Source of the DNA: Candidatus Mediterraneibacter vanvlietii
GTDB lineage: Bacteria; Bacillota; Clostridia; Lachnospirales; Lachnospiraceae
Assembly: GCA_019113645.1 (NCBI GenBank)
Contig: DXGZ01000065.1
Location: 1-54,802 of the forward strand
Direction of reading: 5' to 3'
DNA: 54,802 nt
Shown here one piece after another: positions 23,912 through 33,130 of the stretch. A program made the position numbers and the translations under genes. Below the pieces are notes generated by a model. The model was not told the origin of the DNA, did no database searches, and was given only the letters and a program-made list of their open reading frames with translations. Position 1 is the stretch's first letter, and every line of letters starts with the position of its first letter.

Positions 23912-26137
23912 GTGAACATTTCAGTAAACAATAAAAAAAATACATTCCATCTGTACAATGACGAAATCAGCTATATAATCTCTGTCCTTCCAACCCGTCA
24001 TCTCGGACAGCTCTACTATGGCAGAAGGATCCGCGAACGTGAGGACTATTCATGGCTTCTGGAGCTGCGCGACAGACCGATGTCATCCTGGACCGTGAAG
24101 GAAGGGCAGAAGTATTCCCTTGAACATATCCGCCAGGAATACGGTGTTTTCGGCAGCACGGACTATCGTTCCCCGGCAGCGGAAGTTGTATCCTCAAACG
24201 GAAGCAGGATCTCTGATTTCTGTTTTGCGGATTACAGAATTCTTGCAGGCAAGCCGGAACTGCCCGGGCTTCCTGCCACTTACACAGAAGACGACAGCGA
24301 GGCGATGACTCTGATTGTCACACTGAGAGATGATCTGAACGGTCTTGAGCTGGAACTGTACTACACAATCTTTGACCAGTGCGGCGCCATTGCAAGAAGC
24401 GCCAGATTTGTCAATAACGGCACGGAAGATCTCCATCTGACCACTGCCATGAGCTTATCTCTTGACCTGCCTGACAGCGATTATGACTGGATCCAGTTCT
24501 CAGGCGCATGGGCAAGAGAACGGTATCCGAAAGTGCGCAGACTGGAACAGGGCATTCAGTCCGTGGGCAGCATGAGAGGAAACTCCTCCCATAACCACAA
24601 CCCGTTTTTTATCCTGAAGCGCCCGACTGCCGATGAATTCCAGGGAGAGGCGATCGGATTCAGCCTGGTTTACAGCGGAAACTTCCTCGCACAGGCAGAA
24701 GTGGATACCTATGACACAACCAGAGTCCTTATGGGAATCCATCCGTCCTGCTTTGACTGGAAATTAGCGCCCGGAGAGTCTTTCCAGACACCGGAAGCGG
24801 TTATTTCCTATACAGACCAGGGACTGAACGGACTGAGCCGGAATTTCCACCGTCTGTATCAGAAACGTCTGGCAAGAGGGTACTGGCGTGACCGGGAGCG
24901 TCCGATTCTGATCAACAACTGGGAAGCAACTTATTTTGATTTTAATGAAGAAGAGATTCTGAACATTGCGCAGAAAGCAAAAGAGTGCGGTGTTGAGCTT
25001 TTTGTCCTTGACGACGGATGGTTTGGCGCGCGTAATACGGAGCGTGCCGGTCTGGGTGACTGGTATGTAAATCAGGACAAACTTCCGGCAGGAATCTCCG
25101 GTCTGGCGGAAAAAATCGAGAATATGGGCATGAAGTTCGGTCTCTGGTTCGAGCCTGAGATGGTCAACGAGGATTCAGACCTCTTCCGCGCCCATCCGGA
25201 CTGGATCATCCGCACACCGGGCAGAGAGACGTCATATGGCCGCCATCAGCTCGTCCTTGACTTCTCCAGAAAAGAAGTAGTGGATCATATTTATGAAATG
25301 ATGGCAAAGATCCTGTCAGAGGCGAAAATCTCCTATGTGAAATGGGATATGAACCGCAGCATTACGGAATGCTTTTCAGCCGGTCTTCCGGCAGACCGTC
25401 AGGGAGAGGCGTATCACCGGTATATCCTCGGTGTCTACGACCTGTACGAGAGACTGACATCACAGTTCCCTGAAGTGCTTTTTGAGTCATGCGCAAGCGG
25501 CGGCGGACGTTTTGATCCGGGGCTTCTCTACTATGCTCCGCAGGGATGGACAAGCGATGACACGGATGCGGTGGAACGTCTTAAAATCCAGTACGGGACA
25601 TCCTACTGTTATCCCATCAGCAGCATGGGAAGCCATGTGTCCGTGAGCCCGAACCATCAGCTCAACCGGAACACACCGCTGCACACAAGGGCAAATGTGG
25701 CATATTTCGGAACATTCGGCTACGAGCTCGACCTGAATAAACTGACGGATGAAGAACAGGAAGCAGTAAAAGAGCAGATCCGTTTTATGAAAGAACACCG
25801 CAGGCTGATCCAGTTCGGCACATTTTACCGTCTCCAGAGTCCTTTTGAGGGCAACATCGCTTCCTGGATGGTGGTAAGCGAGGACAAAAAGGAAGCCATT
25901 GTCGGCTGGTACCGTGTCCTGAACGGAGTAAACATGCCGTACACAAGGACAAAACTCATGGGTCTTTCTCCGGATACAGAGTACAGAGTTGAAGGAATGG
26001 ATACAACCCACTTTGGTGATGAGCTTATGAATTACGGGCTGATCACATCCGACCACGCGTCAGGCTCCGCTTCCCCGGATGAGGAAATCGGACAGGACTT
26101 TGACTCCCGCCTCTATCTATTAAAGGCAGTGAACTGA
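23912..26137 (+). CDS. Alpha-galactosidase, GH36
   Basis: The enzyme releases terminal alpha-galactose from melibiose, raffinose and related sugars. An N-terminal beta-sandwich is followed by the catalytic barrel: LFVLDDGWFGAR, the nucleophile Asp in KWDMNR (about D479) and the proposed acid/base Asp in SDDTDA (about D549). FESCASGGGRFDPG also marks GH36. No signal peptide is seen, so it acts in the cytoplasm on imported sugars. AGGAGG lies 7 nt before the GTG at 23912, while the ATG at 23906 is too close, so GTG is chosen. No sugar transporter is next to it. Confidence 0.96.
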   Translation: MNISVNNKKNTFHLYNDEISYIISVLPTRHLGQLYYGRRIREREDYSWLLELRDRPMSSWTVKEGQKYSLEHIRQEYGVFGSTDYRSPAAEVVSSNGSRISDFCFADYRILAGKPELPGLPATYTEDDSEAMTLIVTLRDDLNGLELELYYTIFDQCGAIARSARFVNNGTEDLHLTTAMSLSLDLPDSDYDWIQFSGAWARERYPKVRRLEQGIQSVGSMRGNSSHNHNPFFILKRPTADEFQGEAIGFSLVYSGNFLAQAEVDTYDTTRVLMGIHPSCFDWKLAPGESFQTPEAVISYTDQGLNGLSRNFHRLYQKRLARGYWRDRERPILINNWEATYFDFNEEEILNIAQKAKECGVELFVLDDGWFGARNTERAGLGDWYVNQDKLPAGISGLAEKIENMGMKFGLWFEPEMVNEDSDLFRAHPDWIIRTPGRETSYGRHQLVLDFSRKEVVDHIYEMMAKILSEAKISYVKWDMNRSITECFSAGLPADRQGEAYHRYILGVYDLYERLTSQFPEVLFESCASGGGRFDPGLLYYAPQGWTSDDTDAVERLKIQYGTSYCYPISSMGSHVSVSPNHQLNRNTPLHTRANVAYFGTFGYELDLNKLTDEEQEAVKEQIRFMKEHRRLIQFGTFYRLQSPFEGNIASWMVVSEDKKEAIVGWYRVLNGVNMPYTRTKLMGLSPDTEYRVEGMDTTHFGDELMNYGLITSDHASGSASPDEEIGQDFDSRLYLLKAVN

Positions 26138-26353
26138 GCAGATCCTTTTGAAATCTGCTATGATTTACCAGTTTAAAAGATCGGATCCTCCATATACTAA
26201 CATCGTAACAAAAACGCAGGCAAGCAGATGTATGATAACCGGCTGCAGGAGAAGACGCGGCAGATTACATACAGATGCAGCCGGCAGACCTGTTACAAAA
26301 ACAAAGGAAAGTAACCAGAGAGGTTACGAAAATGCAGAAGGAGGAAATTGATC

Positions 26354-26560
26354 ATGGCAAGTCGTTCATCTAACAGAGCAGCAGTGCCTGAGGCAAAGGG
26401 CGCTCTGGACAAATTCAAGTACGAAGTGGCCAACGAGCTGGGAGTACCGTTATCTGACGGTTACAACGGCGACCTTACTTCCAAACAGAATGGTTCGGTA
26501 GGCGGATATATGGTCAAAAAAATGATCGAACAGCAGGAGAAACAGATGGCAGGCAAATAA
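26354..26560 (+). CDS. Alpha/beta-type small acid-soluble spore protein
   Basis: SASPs coat and protect DNA in dormant spores and are degraded at germination. The protein (68 residues) has FKYEVANELGV, containing the germination protease site region, and the second signature NGSVGGYMVKKMIE. GAAGGAGG precedes the ATG. Transcription by a forespore sigma factor is expected, but I could not fix a promoter in the 216 bp upstream. A terminator follows. Confidence 0.95.
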   Translation: MASRSSNRAAVPEAKGALDKFKYEVANELGVPLSDGYNGDLTSKQNGSVGGYMVKKMIEQQEKQMAGK

Positions 26561-26582
26561 GCTCTGTTATCCAAAGTATCGG

Positions 26583-26616
26583 AAAAAGCACCCGGGATTG
26601 ACCTGGGTGCTTTTTT
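26583..26616 (+). terminator. Terminator after the SASP gene
   Basis: Stem GCACCC (26588-26593) with GGGTGC (26605-26610), extended by A/T pairs, ends in six T. Confidence 0.8.
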
Positions 26617-26729
26617 CTGATAAAATTTGGCATAATGACAGTTGCAGTTCACGCGCTATCAGAGCTCTGCTCACAGCAGGCGCAGCAGAGCGGGCTGTAA
26701 CTTCAAGCATGTAAAAGGGGTGGCAGAAT

Positions 26730-27299
26730 ATGAGAGTAATTGCCGGAAGCGCGCGCAGCCTGCGTCTTAAAACTCTGGACGGCATGGACACACGGCCGAC
26801 AACAGACCGGATCAAGGAGACGCTTTTTAACATCATCGGACCGTCAATGTATGGCTGTATTTTCCTCGATCTCTTCAGCGGGAGCGGAGGGATCGGCATC
26901 GAAGCACTCAGCAGGGGCGCAAGGGAAGCTGTATTCGTGGAAAATAATCCGAAGGCAATGGCGTGTATAAAAGAAAACCTGAAGTTTACAAAACTGGAGC
27001 ACAAAGCGGCAACAATGACAATGGATGTCATGAACGCTCTTTATAACCTGGAAGGCGACAAGGTATTTGATTTTATCTTCATGGATCCTCCTTATGACCG
27101 CGGTCTGGAACGCAAGGTTCTGGAATATCTGTCCGGTTCCGGTCTGATCTACGAGGATACGGTTATCATTGCAGAGGCTTCAAAAGACACTGATTTTTCT
27201 TACCTGGATGAACTGGATCTTACTCTTGTCCGGGAGAAAACATACAAAACCAACAAGCATGTGTTTATTGCAAAAGCCGGAAAGGAAGAAATATGTTAA
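26730..27299 (+). CDS. rsmD: 16S rRNA (guanine966-N2)-methyltransferase RsmD
   Basis: RsmD methylates G966 of 16S rRNA using SAM. It begins [15 protein letters not shown], with the [14 protein letters not shown] motif; the SAM-binding loop is [20 protein letters not shown] and the catalytic motif is FMDPPYD (DPPY type). Length (189 residues) is normal. coaD overlaps its end by 7 bp, the usual rsmD-coaD order in Firmicutes. Confidence 0.97.
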   Translation: MRVIAGSARSLRLKTLDGMDTRPTTDRIKETLFNIIGPSMYGCIFLDLFSGSGGIGIEALSRGAREAVFVENNPKAMACIKENLKFTKLEHKAATMTMDVMNALYNLEGDKVFDFIFMDPPYDRGLERKVLEYLSGSGLIYEDTVIIAEASKDTDFSYLDELDLTLVREKTYKTNKHVFIAKAGKEEIC

Positions 27300-27802
27300 G
27301 AGCAATTTATCCGGGCAGCTTTGACCCGGTTACATACGGACACCTCGATATCATCCGGAGATCCTGTAAAATCGTGGATGAACTGATCGTCGGAGTATTG
27401 AATAATAAAGCGAAAATGCCGTTGTTTTCTGTGGAAGAACGTGTTAAAATGTTAGAGGAAGTGACAAAAGATCTCAAAAATGTCCGTATTGTGCCATTTG
27501 GCGGTCTTCTTGTCGATTTTGCATCCAGCATGGATGCCGGTCTCGTCATAAGAGGACTCCGGGCAATCACGGATTTTGAATATGAACTCCAGATGTCACA
27601 GACAAATCATAAACTGGAGCCGAATGTCGAGACCATGTTCTTGACGACAAGCATTGAATATTCGTATCTGAGTTCCACCACAGTGCGGGAGATCGCTGCT
27701 TTTGGGGGAGATCTTACACAGTTTGTGCCGGAAGCAGTCGCTGTGGAGCTCAGGAAGAAGATGAATACAAAAGGAGAGTGTAACAATGAGCAGCCGTATT
27801 GA
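27293..27802 (+). CDS. coaD: Phosphopantetheine adenylyltransferase
   Basis: CoaD makes dephospho-CoA from phosphopantetheine and ATP, the fourth step of CoA synthesis. The nucleotidyltransferase motif appears as [16 protein letters not shown] (T/HxGH), and the second signature as [28 protein letters not shown] is also characteristic. Length (169 residues) is slightly longer than usual at the C-terminus, where it overlaps the next gene by 17 bp. Confidence 0.97.
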   Translation: MLRAIYPGSFDPVTYGHLDIIRRSCKIVDELIVGVLNNKAKMPLFSVEERVKMLEEVTKDLKNVRIVPFGGLLVDFASSMDAGLVIRGLRAITDFEYELQMSQTNHKLEPNVETMFLTTSIEYSYLSSTTVREIAAFGGDLTQFVPEAVAVELRKKMNTKGECNNEQPY

Positions 27803-28367
27803 GCAGATTATCGAAGAAATCGAAGAGTACATCGACCGGGATTGTAAATACCAGCCGCTGTCCACTACTAAGATCATTGTAAACAAGGAGCACCTGGATG
27901 AGCTCTTAAGAGAGCTTCGCATGAAGACGCCTGACGAGATCAAGCGCTATCAGAAAATCATTGCGAACAGAGATGCCATCCTTGCCGACGCGCAGGCAAA
28001 AGCGAACGCAATGATTGAGGAAGCTCAGGTCCAGACCACCGAGCTTGTGAGCGAGCACGAGATCATGCAGCAGGCGTATGCTCAGGCAAATGAGATCGTA
28101 ACCCAGGCGACAGCACAGGCGCAGGAGATCATTGACAACGCTACCGCGGACGCCAATGCGATACGGATCGGAGCGATCCAGTACACGGACGACCTGCTCG
28201 CCAACGCAGAGAGCATTATCGGTCACACACTGGACAGCTACACAACCAAGTATGACGGATTGATCAACTCTCTTCAGGAGTGTTACGATACCGTTCGTTC
28301 CAACCGGGCGGAGCTCGATATCCCGGAGGAGGGTACGGACGGATATAATTCAGACGGAACCGTATAA
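27786..28367 (+). CDS. Coiled-coil protein (ATPase-like), conserved next to coaD
   Basis: This protein of 193 residues is dominated by a long Ala/Gln/Glu-rich helix (about 60-135) of the kind seen in V-ATPase subunit E/H or DivIVA-like proteins. The N-terminal part ([14 protein letters not shown], then [17 protein letters not shown]) resembles the start of clostridial proteins annotated simply as ATPase. No Walker motif is present, so the ATPase label is not supported. AAAGGAG lies upstream of the ATG. Translational coupling with coaD is likely. A structural or scaffolding role is inferred only from shape. Confidence 0.8.
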   Translation: MSSRIEQIIEEIEEYIDRDCKYQPLSTTKIIVNKEHLDELLRELRMKTPDEIKRYQKIIANRDAILADAQAKANAMIEEAQVQTTELVSEHEIMQQAYAQANEIVTQATAQAQEIIDNATADANAIRIGAIQYTDDLLANAESIIGHTLDSYTTKYDGLINSLQECYDTVRSNRAELDIPEEGTDGYNSDGTV

Positions 28368-28400
28368 TCTTATATATCCCATATATTTTTATATTCCGTA

Positions 28401-29342
28401 TCATTTTATCTGCATATAGAGATAAGCAATCAGACTGGCTGCCACTGCGGCAGTCAGTTTTTGTATGGTATAAGGAAGTATGGACAGACCGCTCCCCTGT
28501 ACCATGCAGTCAGTCTGAGCAACAGAACACAGACCGCCGAACGCAGTGAGCCCGCCTGTGAATGCATAAGCTGTGATCGGATCCGCCACCTTCTCATGGA
28601 TCAGAAGAATCCCGTTCGTAACTTCAAGGAGAGGCGCTGCAGCCAGAAATACCGGAAGTCCTCCGGCTGCTTTCCGGAAGAGCGCGATAATAATCGAGAA
28701 GAAGATGATATATCCGCCCACTTTTACCACCCCTTCAAAACCGTCCATCATACACTTGTCAAAAATCCGGAATCCTGCCGTTTTTCCCGCCGGGCTGTTA
28801 GGAATATCCGGCTCATCAGGCGCTTCAAAAACACTTCCTGCTGTCAGATAAAACCTGCGGAAGGCAAAACTGAGAAGAACCGGCACTCCCATCAGGATCA
28901 GAAGCGTCGGGACGAGGAGCTCCTGCTGCCCAAATGTCTTCCACACAATGAAGTTCATGATAAATACCGGGCTTGTATTATTGCAGAAGGAAAGCAGGTA
29001 TTGTCCTTCTTCCGGCGAGATTTTCTCTCTTTTCACCAGATCGGCCGCTGATTTCGCCCCCATCGGATAGCCGCACAGAAAGCCTGTAAGGACAGCGTAT
29101 GAACCATAGGGCGATGTGCCGAATATGCGCGTAAAAAATCTGCCTGTGACCCGTGCGATCAGCCGGATTCCTCCGCTTTCTATGAGCAGATTTGAAATCA
29201 GCATGAATGGAAAGAGAGTCGGAATAATGATCTGAAACCACAGAAGCAGGCCATCTGCTGCCCCGTCAAAAACTTCCTGCGGGGAGAGCAGCATGAAGAT
29301 GAAAATAAGAACAACCGCAGCGCCGGTCATGATCTGGTTCAT
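28401..29342 (-). CDS. ylbJ: Sporulation integral membrane protein YlbJ
   Basis: YlbJ is a polytopic membrane protein of the nucleoside-recognition (Gate) family, needed for normal sporulation in Bacillus. Features include VFDGAADGLLLWFQIIIPTLFPFM, GFLCGYPMGAKSAADLV and GGLTAFGGLCSVAQTDCM. Length is 313 residues. GGGAGG lies 7 nt before the ATG. It is transcribed towards the coiled-coil gene and divergently from the M23 peptidase gene; in Bacillus ylbJ also lies close to coaD. Confidence 0.93.
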   Translation of the reverse strand: MNQIMTGAAVVLIFIFMLLSPQEVFDGAADGLLLWFQIIIPTLFPFMLISNLLIESGGIRLIARVTGRFFTRIFGTSPYGSYAVLTGFLCGYPMGAKSAADLVKREKISPEEGQYLLSFCNNTSPVFIMNFIVWKTFGQQELLVPTLLILMGVPVLLSFAFRRFYLTAGSVFEAPDEPDIPNSPAGKTAGFRIFDKCMMDGFEGVVKVGGYIIFFSIIIALFRKAAGGLPVFLAAAPLLEVTNGILLIHEKVADPITAYAFTGGLTAFGGLCSVAQTDCMVQGSGLSILPYTIQKLTAAVAASLIAYLYMQIK

Positions 29343-29404
29343 AAATACCTCCCACAGCTGTACAGTTACGTTTATTCTACTTATATGACACGGGAATCTT
29401 CTTT

Positions 29405-30283
29405 ATGAGGATGTCATATAGTGAAAGAAAAAAGGCATTTTTCTTGAAAAAATTTCCCGCATATTCTGTTGTTTTATTTCTGCTTGTACTGTTTTCCGCC
29501 ATATGGGCACCCAGACTTATATATCTGAGCGAGCTGGACCGTCTGTCGGAAGACACGGTATCTTCCCCTGCATTCCGCCGTCAGGAAGTCGGTGCCTCTG
29601 CGCTTGAACATATTCGCAGTCTGGAACGTCCGGGCGAATATCTGGCCGTCTACTGGCTGGAAAACGGATTCGGCTCAGAACCGGACATCGACAGCCCCGA
29701 AGAAATCGAATCAAAAAGGAAACGCTGGGAGCGCCTGGATGACTGGAGTCCTTACCTGCGGGCATGCCAGGCGGTCTGGGATGATCTCGCGTATTTCCCG
29801 GTGGCTGATTGCAAAGATAAGGATCTGTCTGTTACATTTGAAAATTCCTGGATGTTCGAGCGCTCTTACAACGGCGACCGGGTCCACGAAGGGACAGATC
29901 TCATGCCGTCTGTAAATGAGAGAGAAAGATTCCCCATCGTCAGCATGACGGACGGTGTTGTGGAGCAGATGGGATGGCTGGAACTGGGAGGATGGCGGAT
30001 CGGGATACGTGCTCCTCACGGCGGTTATTTCTATTATGCGCACCTGTCCTCCTACGCGGATCTGGAAGTGGGCGATACGGTGCGGGCAGGGGATTTTCTC
30101 GGATACATGGGAGATACCGGCTACAGCACCAAGGAGGGAACAACTGGAAAATTTCCCGTCCACCTCCATCTGGGGATCTATCTGAATACGGACACAGGAG
30201 AAGAAATCAGCGTGAATCCCTATCCTGCGCTCAAATATACGGAGGAAAACAAGATCAGCTTCAAAGGGTTTCATACATTATAA
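29405..30283 (+). CDS. M23 family metallopeptidase (LytM-like)
   Basis: A zinc peptidase or a LytM-like factor acting on peptidoglycan. One N-terminal membrane helix (about 18-38) exports or anchors it. The LytM domain shows the first zinc ligands in HEGTDL (H and D) and the last pair in HLHLG, with FYYAHLSSY between, so catalytic residues are complete. The start is uncertain: ATGs at 29405 and 29411 are in frame and no strong ribosome site is seen. It is divergent from ylbJ, and a sporulation or germination role is possible but unproven. Confidence 0.87.
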   Translation: MRMSYSERKKAFFLKKFPAYSVVLFLLVLFSAIWAPRLIYLSELDRLSEDTVSSPAFRRQEVGASALEHIRSLERPGEYLAVYWLENGFGSEPDIDSPEEIESKRKRWERLDDWSPYLRACQAVWDDLAYFPVADCKDKDLSVTFENSWMFERSYNGDRVHEGTDLMPSVNERERFPIVSMTDGVVEQMGWLELGGWRIGIRAPHGGYFYYAHLSSYADLEVGDTVRAGDFLGYMGDTGYSTKEGTTGKFPVHLHLGIYLNTDTGEEISVNPYPALKYTEENKISFKGFHTL

Positions 30284-30354
30284 AATCATGATATAATTGC
30301 ACTTGTCAGAGAAATCCCCGCACTGCGGGAATGTAACCAAACGGAGGAAAACGA

Positions 30355-31752
30355 ATGAATCTGCCTGAAGCATTTGAAGACAGTATGAAGCGCCTTCTCG
30401 GCGATGAAGAGTATAGAGATTATCTGGAGTGTTTCGACGAACCGCGGCACTACGGGCTGCGGGTGAATACAGCGAAAATCTCAGTGGAAGATTTTATGAA
30501 GATCTCTCCATGGCCCCTCGAGAGAGTGCCCTGGATCAGCAATGGATTTTACTATGACGGAGAGAAGTATCAGCCTGCGAAACACCCTTATTATTTTGCA
30601 GGACTGTACTATCTCCAGGAACCAAGCGCTATGACTCCTGCCGACCGGCTTCCCGTCCGTCCCGGTGACCGGGTGCTGGATGTGTGCGCGGCTCCGGGAG
30701 GAAAAGCAACCGAGCTCGGAGCAAAACTGGAGGGCAGGGGCGTGCTTGCCGCCAACGATCTGAGCAGTTCAAGGGCAAAAGGCCTGCTGAAGAATCTGGA
30801 GCTGTTCGGGATCGGGAATGTGATGATCTTAAGTGAAGAACCTGGAAAACTGATTCCCTATTTCAGGGAATATTTTGACAAGATCCTGATTGACGCTCCC
30901 TGCTCAGGAGAAGGAATGTTCCGCAAAGACAGGAAGATGATCCGCGCCTGGGAAGAACACGGACCGGAATATTTCTCAAAAATACAGAGAAGCATCATCA
31001 CCCAGGCTGCGCAGATGTTAAAACCAGGCGGAATGCTGCTCTATTCCACCTGTACGTTCTCAGCAAAAGAGAATGAACAGACCATCGAGTATCTTCTCAG
31101 AGAATATCCGGAATTTGACGTATGTGAAATCGACGGATATGAGGGATTCCGTCCCGGTATGCCTGAAGTGACGGAAAGCAAGGATCCGCGTCTTAAGAAA
31201 ACCGTGAGGATCTTCCCCCACCACATGAAGGGAGAGGGACATTTTCTCGCCCTGCTGAAAAAAGGCGCCGGAAGCGGAGACCTTCCTGTACCGGAAGAGC
31301 CGAAATCCCGCGGATCTCAGAAAAAGATTCCGGATGAACTCCGGGAATTCCTCTCCGGCATCCGTCGTCCGTTTGACCCTTCATGTCTGGATTTCAGAGG
31401 GGAGAAAGTCTATTATATGCCGGAAGGGCTTCCGCCTCTGAACGGAATCCGTTTCCTGCGGACCGGACTGCTCCTCGGAGAACTGAAGAAGAAACGGTTT
31501 GAGCCCAGCCAGGCGCTTGCCATGAACCTGAAAAAGGATGAATACTTGTATACGATTGATTTCCCGGTTTCCGATGAACGGGTGGTCAAATACCTGAAAG
31601 GCGATACGCTTGATGTGGAGGATCTCACCTCCCCGAAAGAAAAAGGCTGGTATCTTGTCTGTGTGGACGGCTATCCGCTTGGATTCGGAAAGCTCACCAA
31701 CCAGATGTTGAAGAATAAATATCTTCCGGGATGGCGGTGGCAGTCATCATGA
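30355..31752 (+). CDS. RsmF/NOL1-NOP2-Sun family rRNA m5C methyltransferase
   Basis: SAM-dependent 5-methylcytosine methyltransferase acting on rRNA. The SAM site is VLDVCAAPGGKATELG; both catalytic cysteines are present, in DAPCSGEGMF and YSTCTFS. A C-terminal RsmF-type/PUA-like RNA-binding part (about 310-465) completes the two-part layout found in Firmicute RsmF homologues. Length is 465 residues. ACGGAGG precedes the ATG. It opens a compact run; its stop overlaps the next start (ATGA). The exact target base is not deducible. Confidence 0.94.
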   Translation: MNLPEAFEDSMKRLLGDEEYRDYLECFDEPRHYGLRVNTAKISVEDFMKISPWPLERVPWISNGFYYDGEKYQPAKHPYYFAGLYYLQEPSAMTPADRLPVRPGDRVLDVCAAPGGKATELGAKLEGRGVLAANDLSSSRAKGLLKNLELFGIGNVMILSEEPGKLIPYFREYFDKILIDAPCSGEGMFRKDRKMIRAWEEHGPEYFSKIQRSIITQAAQMLKPGGMLLYSTCTFSAKENEQTIEYLLREYPEFDVCEIDGYEGFRPGMPEVTESKDPRLKKTVRIFPHHMKGEGHFLALLKKGAGSGDLPVPEEPKSRGSQKKIPDELREFLSGIRRPFDPSCLDFRGEKVYYMPEGLPPLNGIRFLRTGLLLGELKKKRFEPSQALAMNLKKDEYLYTIDFPVSDERVVKYLKGDTLDVEDLTSPKEKGWYLVCVDGYPLGFGKLTNQMLKNKYLPGWRWQSS

Positions 31753-32450
31753 AAATCCGGTTAGACAAATACCTGGCAGACATGGGATGCGGCACAAGGA
31801 GCCAGGTGAAACAGGAGATCTCAAAAGGCCGCGTCACCGTGAACGGGACAACGGTAAAACGTCCCGAATATAAAGTCGACAGCGCATCGGATCAGGTCTG
31901 TCTGGCAGGAGAGCCAGTCTCCTATGCAAAGTTTGAATACTATATGCTGAACAAGCCTGCCGGCGTTGTGTCAGCCACAAAGGATCCGGTTGAGAAGACA
32001 GTCCTCGACCTGATCGACAGCCGGCGCGCAGACCTGTTTCCTGCCGGACGGCTTGATAAGGACACGGAAGGGCTTCTCCTGATCACAAATGACGGAGAGC
32101 TGGCTCATCGCCTGCTCTCGCCGAAAAAACATGTGGACAAGGTTTATTATGCCTGCATAGAGGGGCGGGTCACAGACGAAGACATCGCACTTTTTGACGC
32201 AGGTCTTGATATCGGTGATGATAAGCCGACACTTCCCGCAGTACTTGAGATCATCCGCTCCGATGAAAAATCTGAGATCCTTCTCACCATTAAGGAAGGG
32301 CGCTTCCATCAGGTAAAACGGATGTTTCACGCTGTTGGAAAAGAAGTTCTGTACCTGAAACGTCTGCAGATGGGATCTCTGAGACTTGATGAACGTCTTT
32401 CTCCGGGTGAATACCGGGAACTGACTGAGGAAGAGGTTAACGCACTATGA
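31749..32450 (+). CDS. RsuA-family pseudouridine synthase
   Basis: Isomerises uridine to pseudouridine in rRNA (RsuA modifies U516 of 16S; RluB/E/F modify 23S). An S4 RNA-binding domain occupies the N-terminus (IRLDKYLADMGCGTRSQVKQ), and the catalytic Asp lies in AGRLDKDTEGLLLITNDG. EGRFHQVKRM is a further family motif. The start is the ATG at 31749, overlapping the upstream stop as ATGA. Its own stop overlaps the next start in the same way. Confidence 0.93.
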   Translation: MKIRLDKYLADMGCGTRSQVKQEISKGRVTVNGTTVKRPEYKVDSASDQVCLAGEPVSYAKFEYYMLNKPAGVVSATKDPVEKTVLDLIDSRRADLFPAGRLDKDTEGLLLITNDGELAHRLLSPKKHVDKVYYACIEGRVTDEDIALFDAGLDIGDDKPTLPAVLEIIRSDEKSEILLTIKEGRFHQVKRMFHAVGKEVLYLKRLQMGSLRLDERLSPGEYRELTEEEVNAL

Positions 32451-33130
32451 TGATTGGTAAGAAAGCAGCTATTTTTGACATGGATGGCTCCCTTGTGGAC
32501 TCCATGTGGATCTGGCCGGAAGTGGACCGGATCTACATGGAAAAATACGGTCTGACGCAGCCGGATACATTTCACAAGGACATAGAGGGCAGGAGCTATA
32601 CGGAAACGGCGCAGTATTTTGTCGACACCTTCCCGACGCTCGGCCGGACACGGGAGCAGGTCATGCAGGAGTGGCGGGACATGACGATCCGTTTCTATGC
32701 CACAAAAGTATTCCCGAAGCCGGGAGCAATGGAGTTTCTGAACCTTGCGAAAGAAAACGGCATTCTTCTCGGCATTGCCACAAGCAACAACCGGGAGATT
32801 GCGGAAGCAGCGCTCACTGCCCGGGGACTGGATCAGTATTTTGATTCTGTCCGTACTTCCTGTGAAGTTTCTGCCGGGAAACCAGCTCCGGATGTCTACC
32901 TGAAAGTGGCAGAGGATCTCGGTGTGGAACCGTCCGCCTGTCTTGTCTTTGAGGATGTGCCCAACGGCATCCTGGCAGGGAAGAACGCGGGAATGGAAGT
33001 GTGTGCCGTGGACGATGAATTTTCCAGGCCCGATGAGGCAGAAAAGAAGCGTCTGGCAGATTATTTTATCCATGATTTCTATGACATCATGAACCATACT
33101 TATGAAAGATGCAGGAGCAGCAGAGAATGA
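32447..33130 (+). CDS. HAD family hydrolase (phosphatase/phosphomutase-like)
   Basis: HAD subfamily IA phosphohydrolase of unknown substrate. Motif I is IFDMDGSLVDS (nucleophile and acid Asp), motif II in IATSNNREI, motif III Lys in SAGKPAPDVYL, motif IV in VFEDVPNGI. The helical cap lies between about 17 and 85. It resembles beta-phosphoglucomutase and general sugar phosphatases. It is coupled by ATGA overlaps to both neighbours. Confidence 0.92.
   Translation: MMIGKKAAIFDMDGSLVDSMWIWPEVDRIYMEKYGLTQPDTFHKDIEGRSYTETAQYFVDTFPTLGRTREQVMQEWRDMTIRFYATKVFPKPGAMEFLNLAKENGILLGIATSNNREIAEAALTARGLDQYFDSVRTSCEVSAGKPAPDVYLKVAEDLGVEPSACLVFEDVPNGILAGKNAGMEVCAVDDEFSRPDEAEKKRLADYFIHDFYDIMNHTYERCRSSRE

Noticed and set aside
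26138-26353. Forespore promoter or RNA gene upstream of the SASP gene
   Set aside because: Several loosely matching boxes exist but none is good enough to report; no tRNA-like or stable RNA structure was seen.
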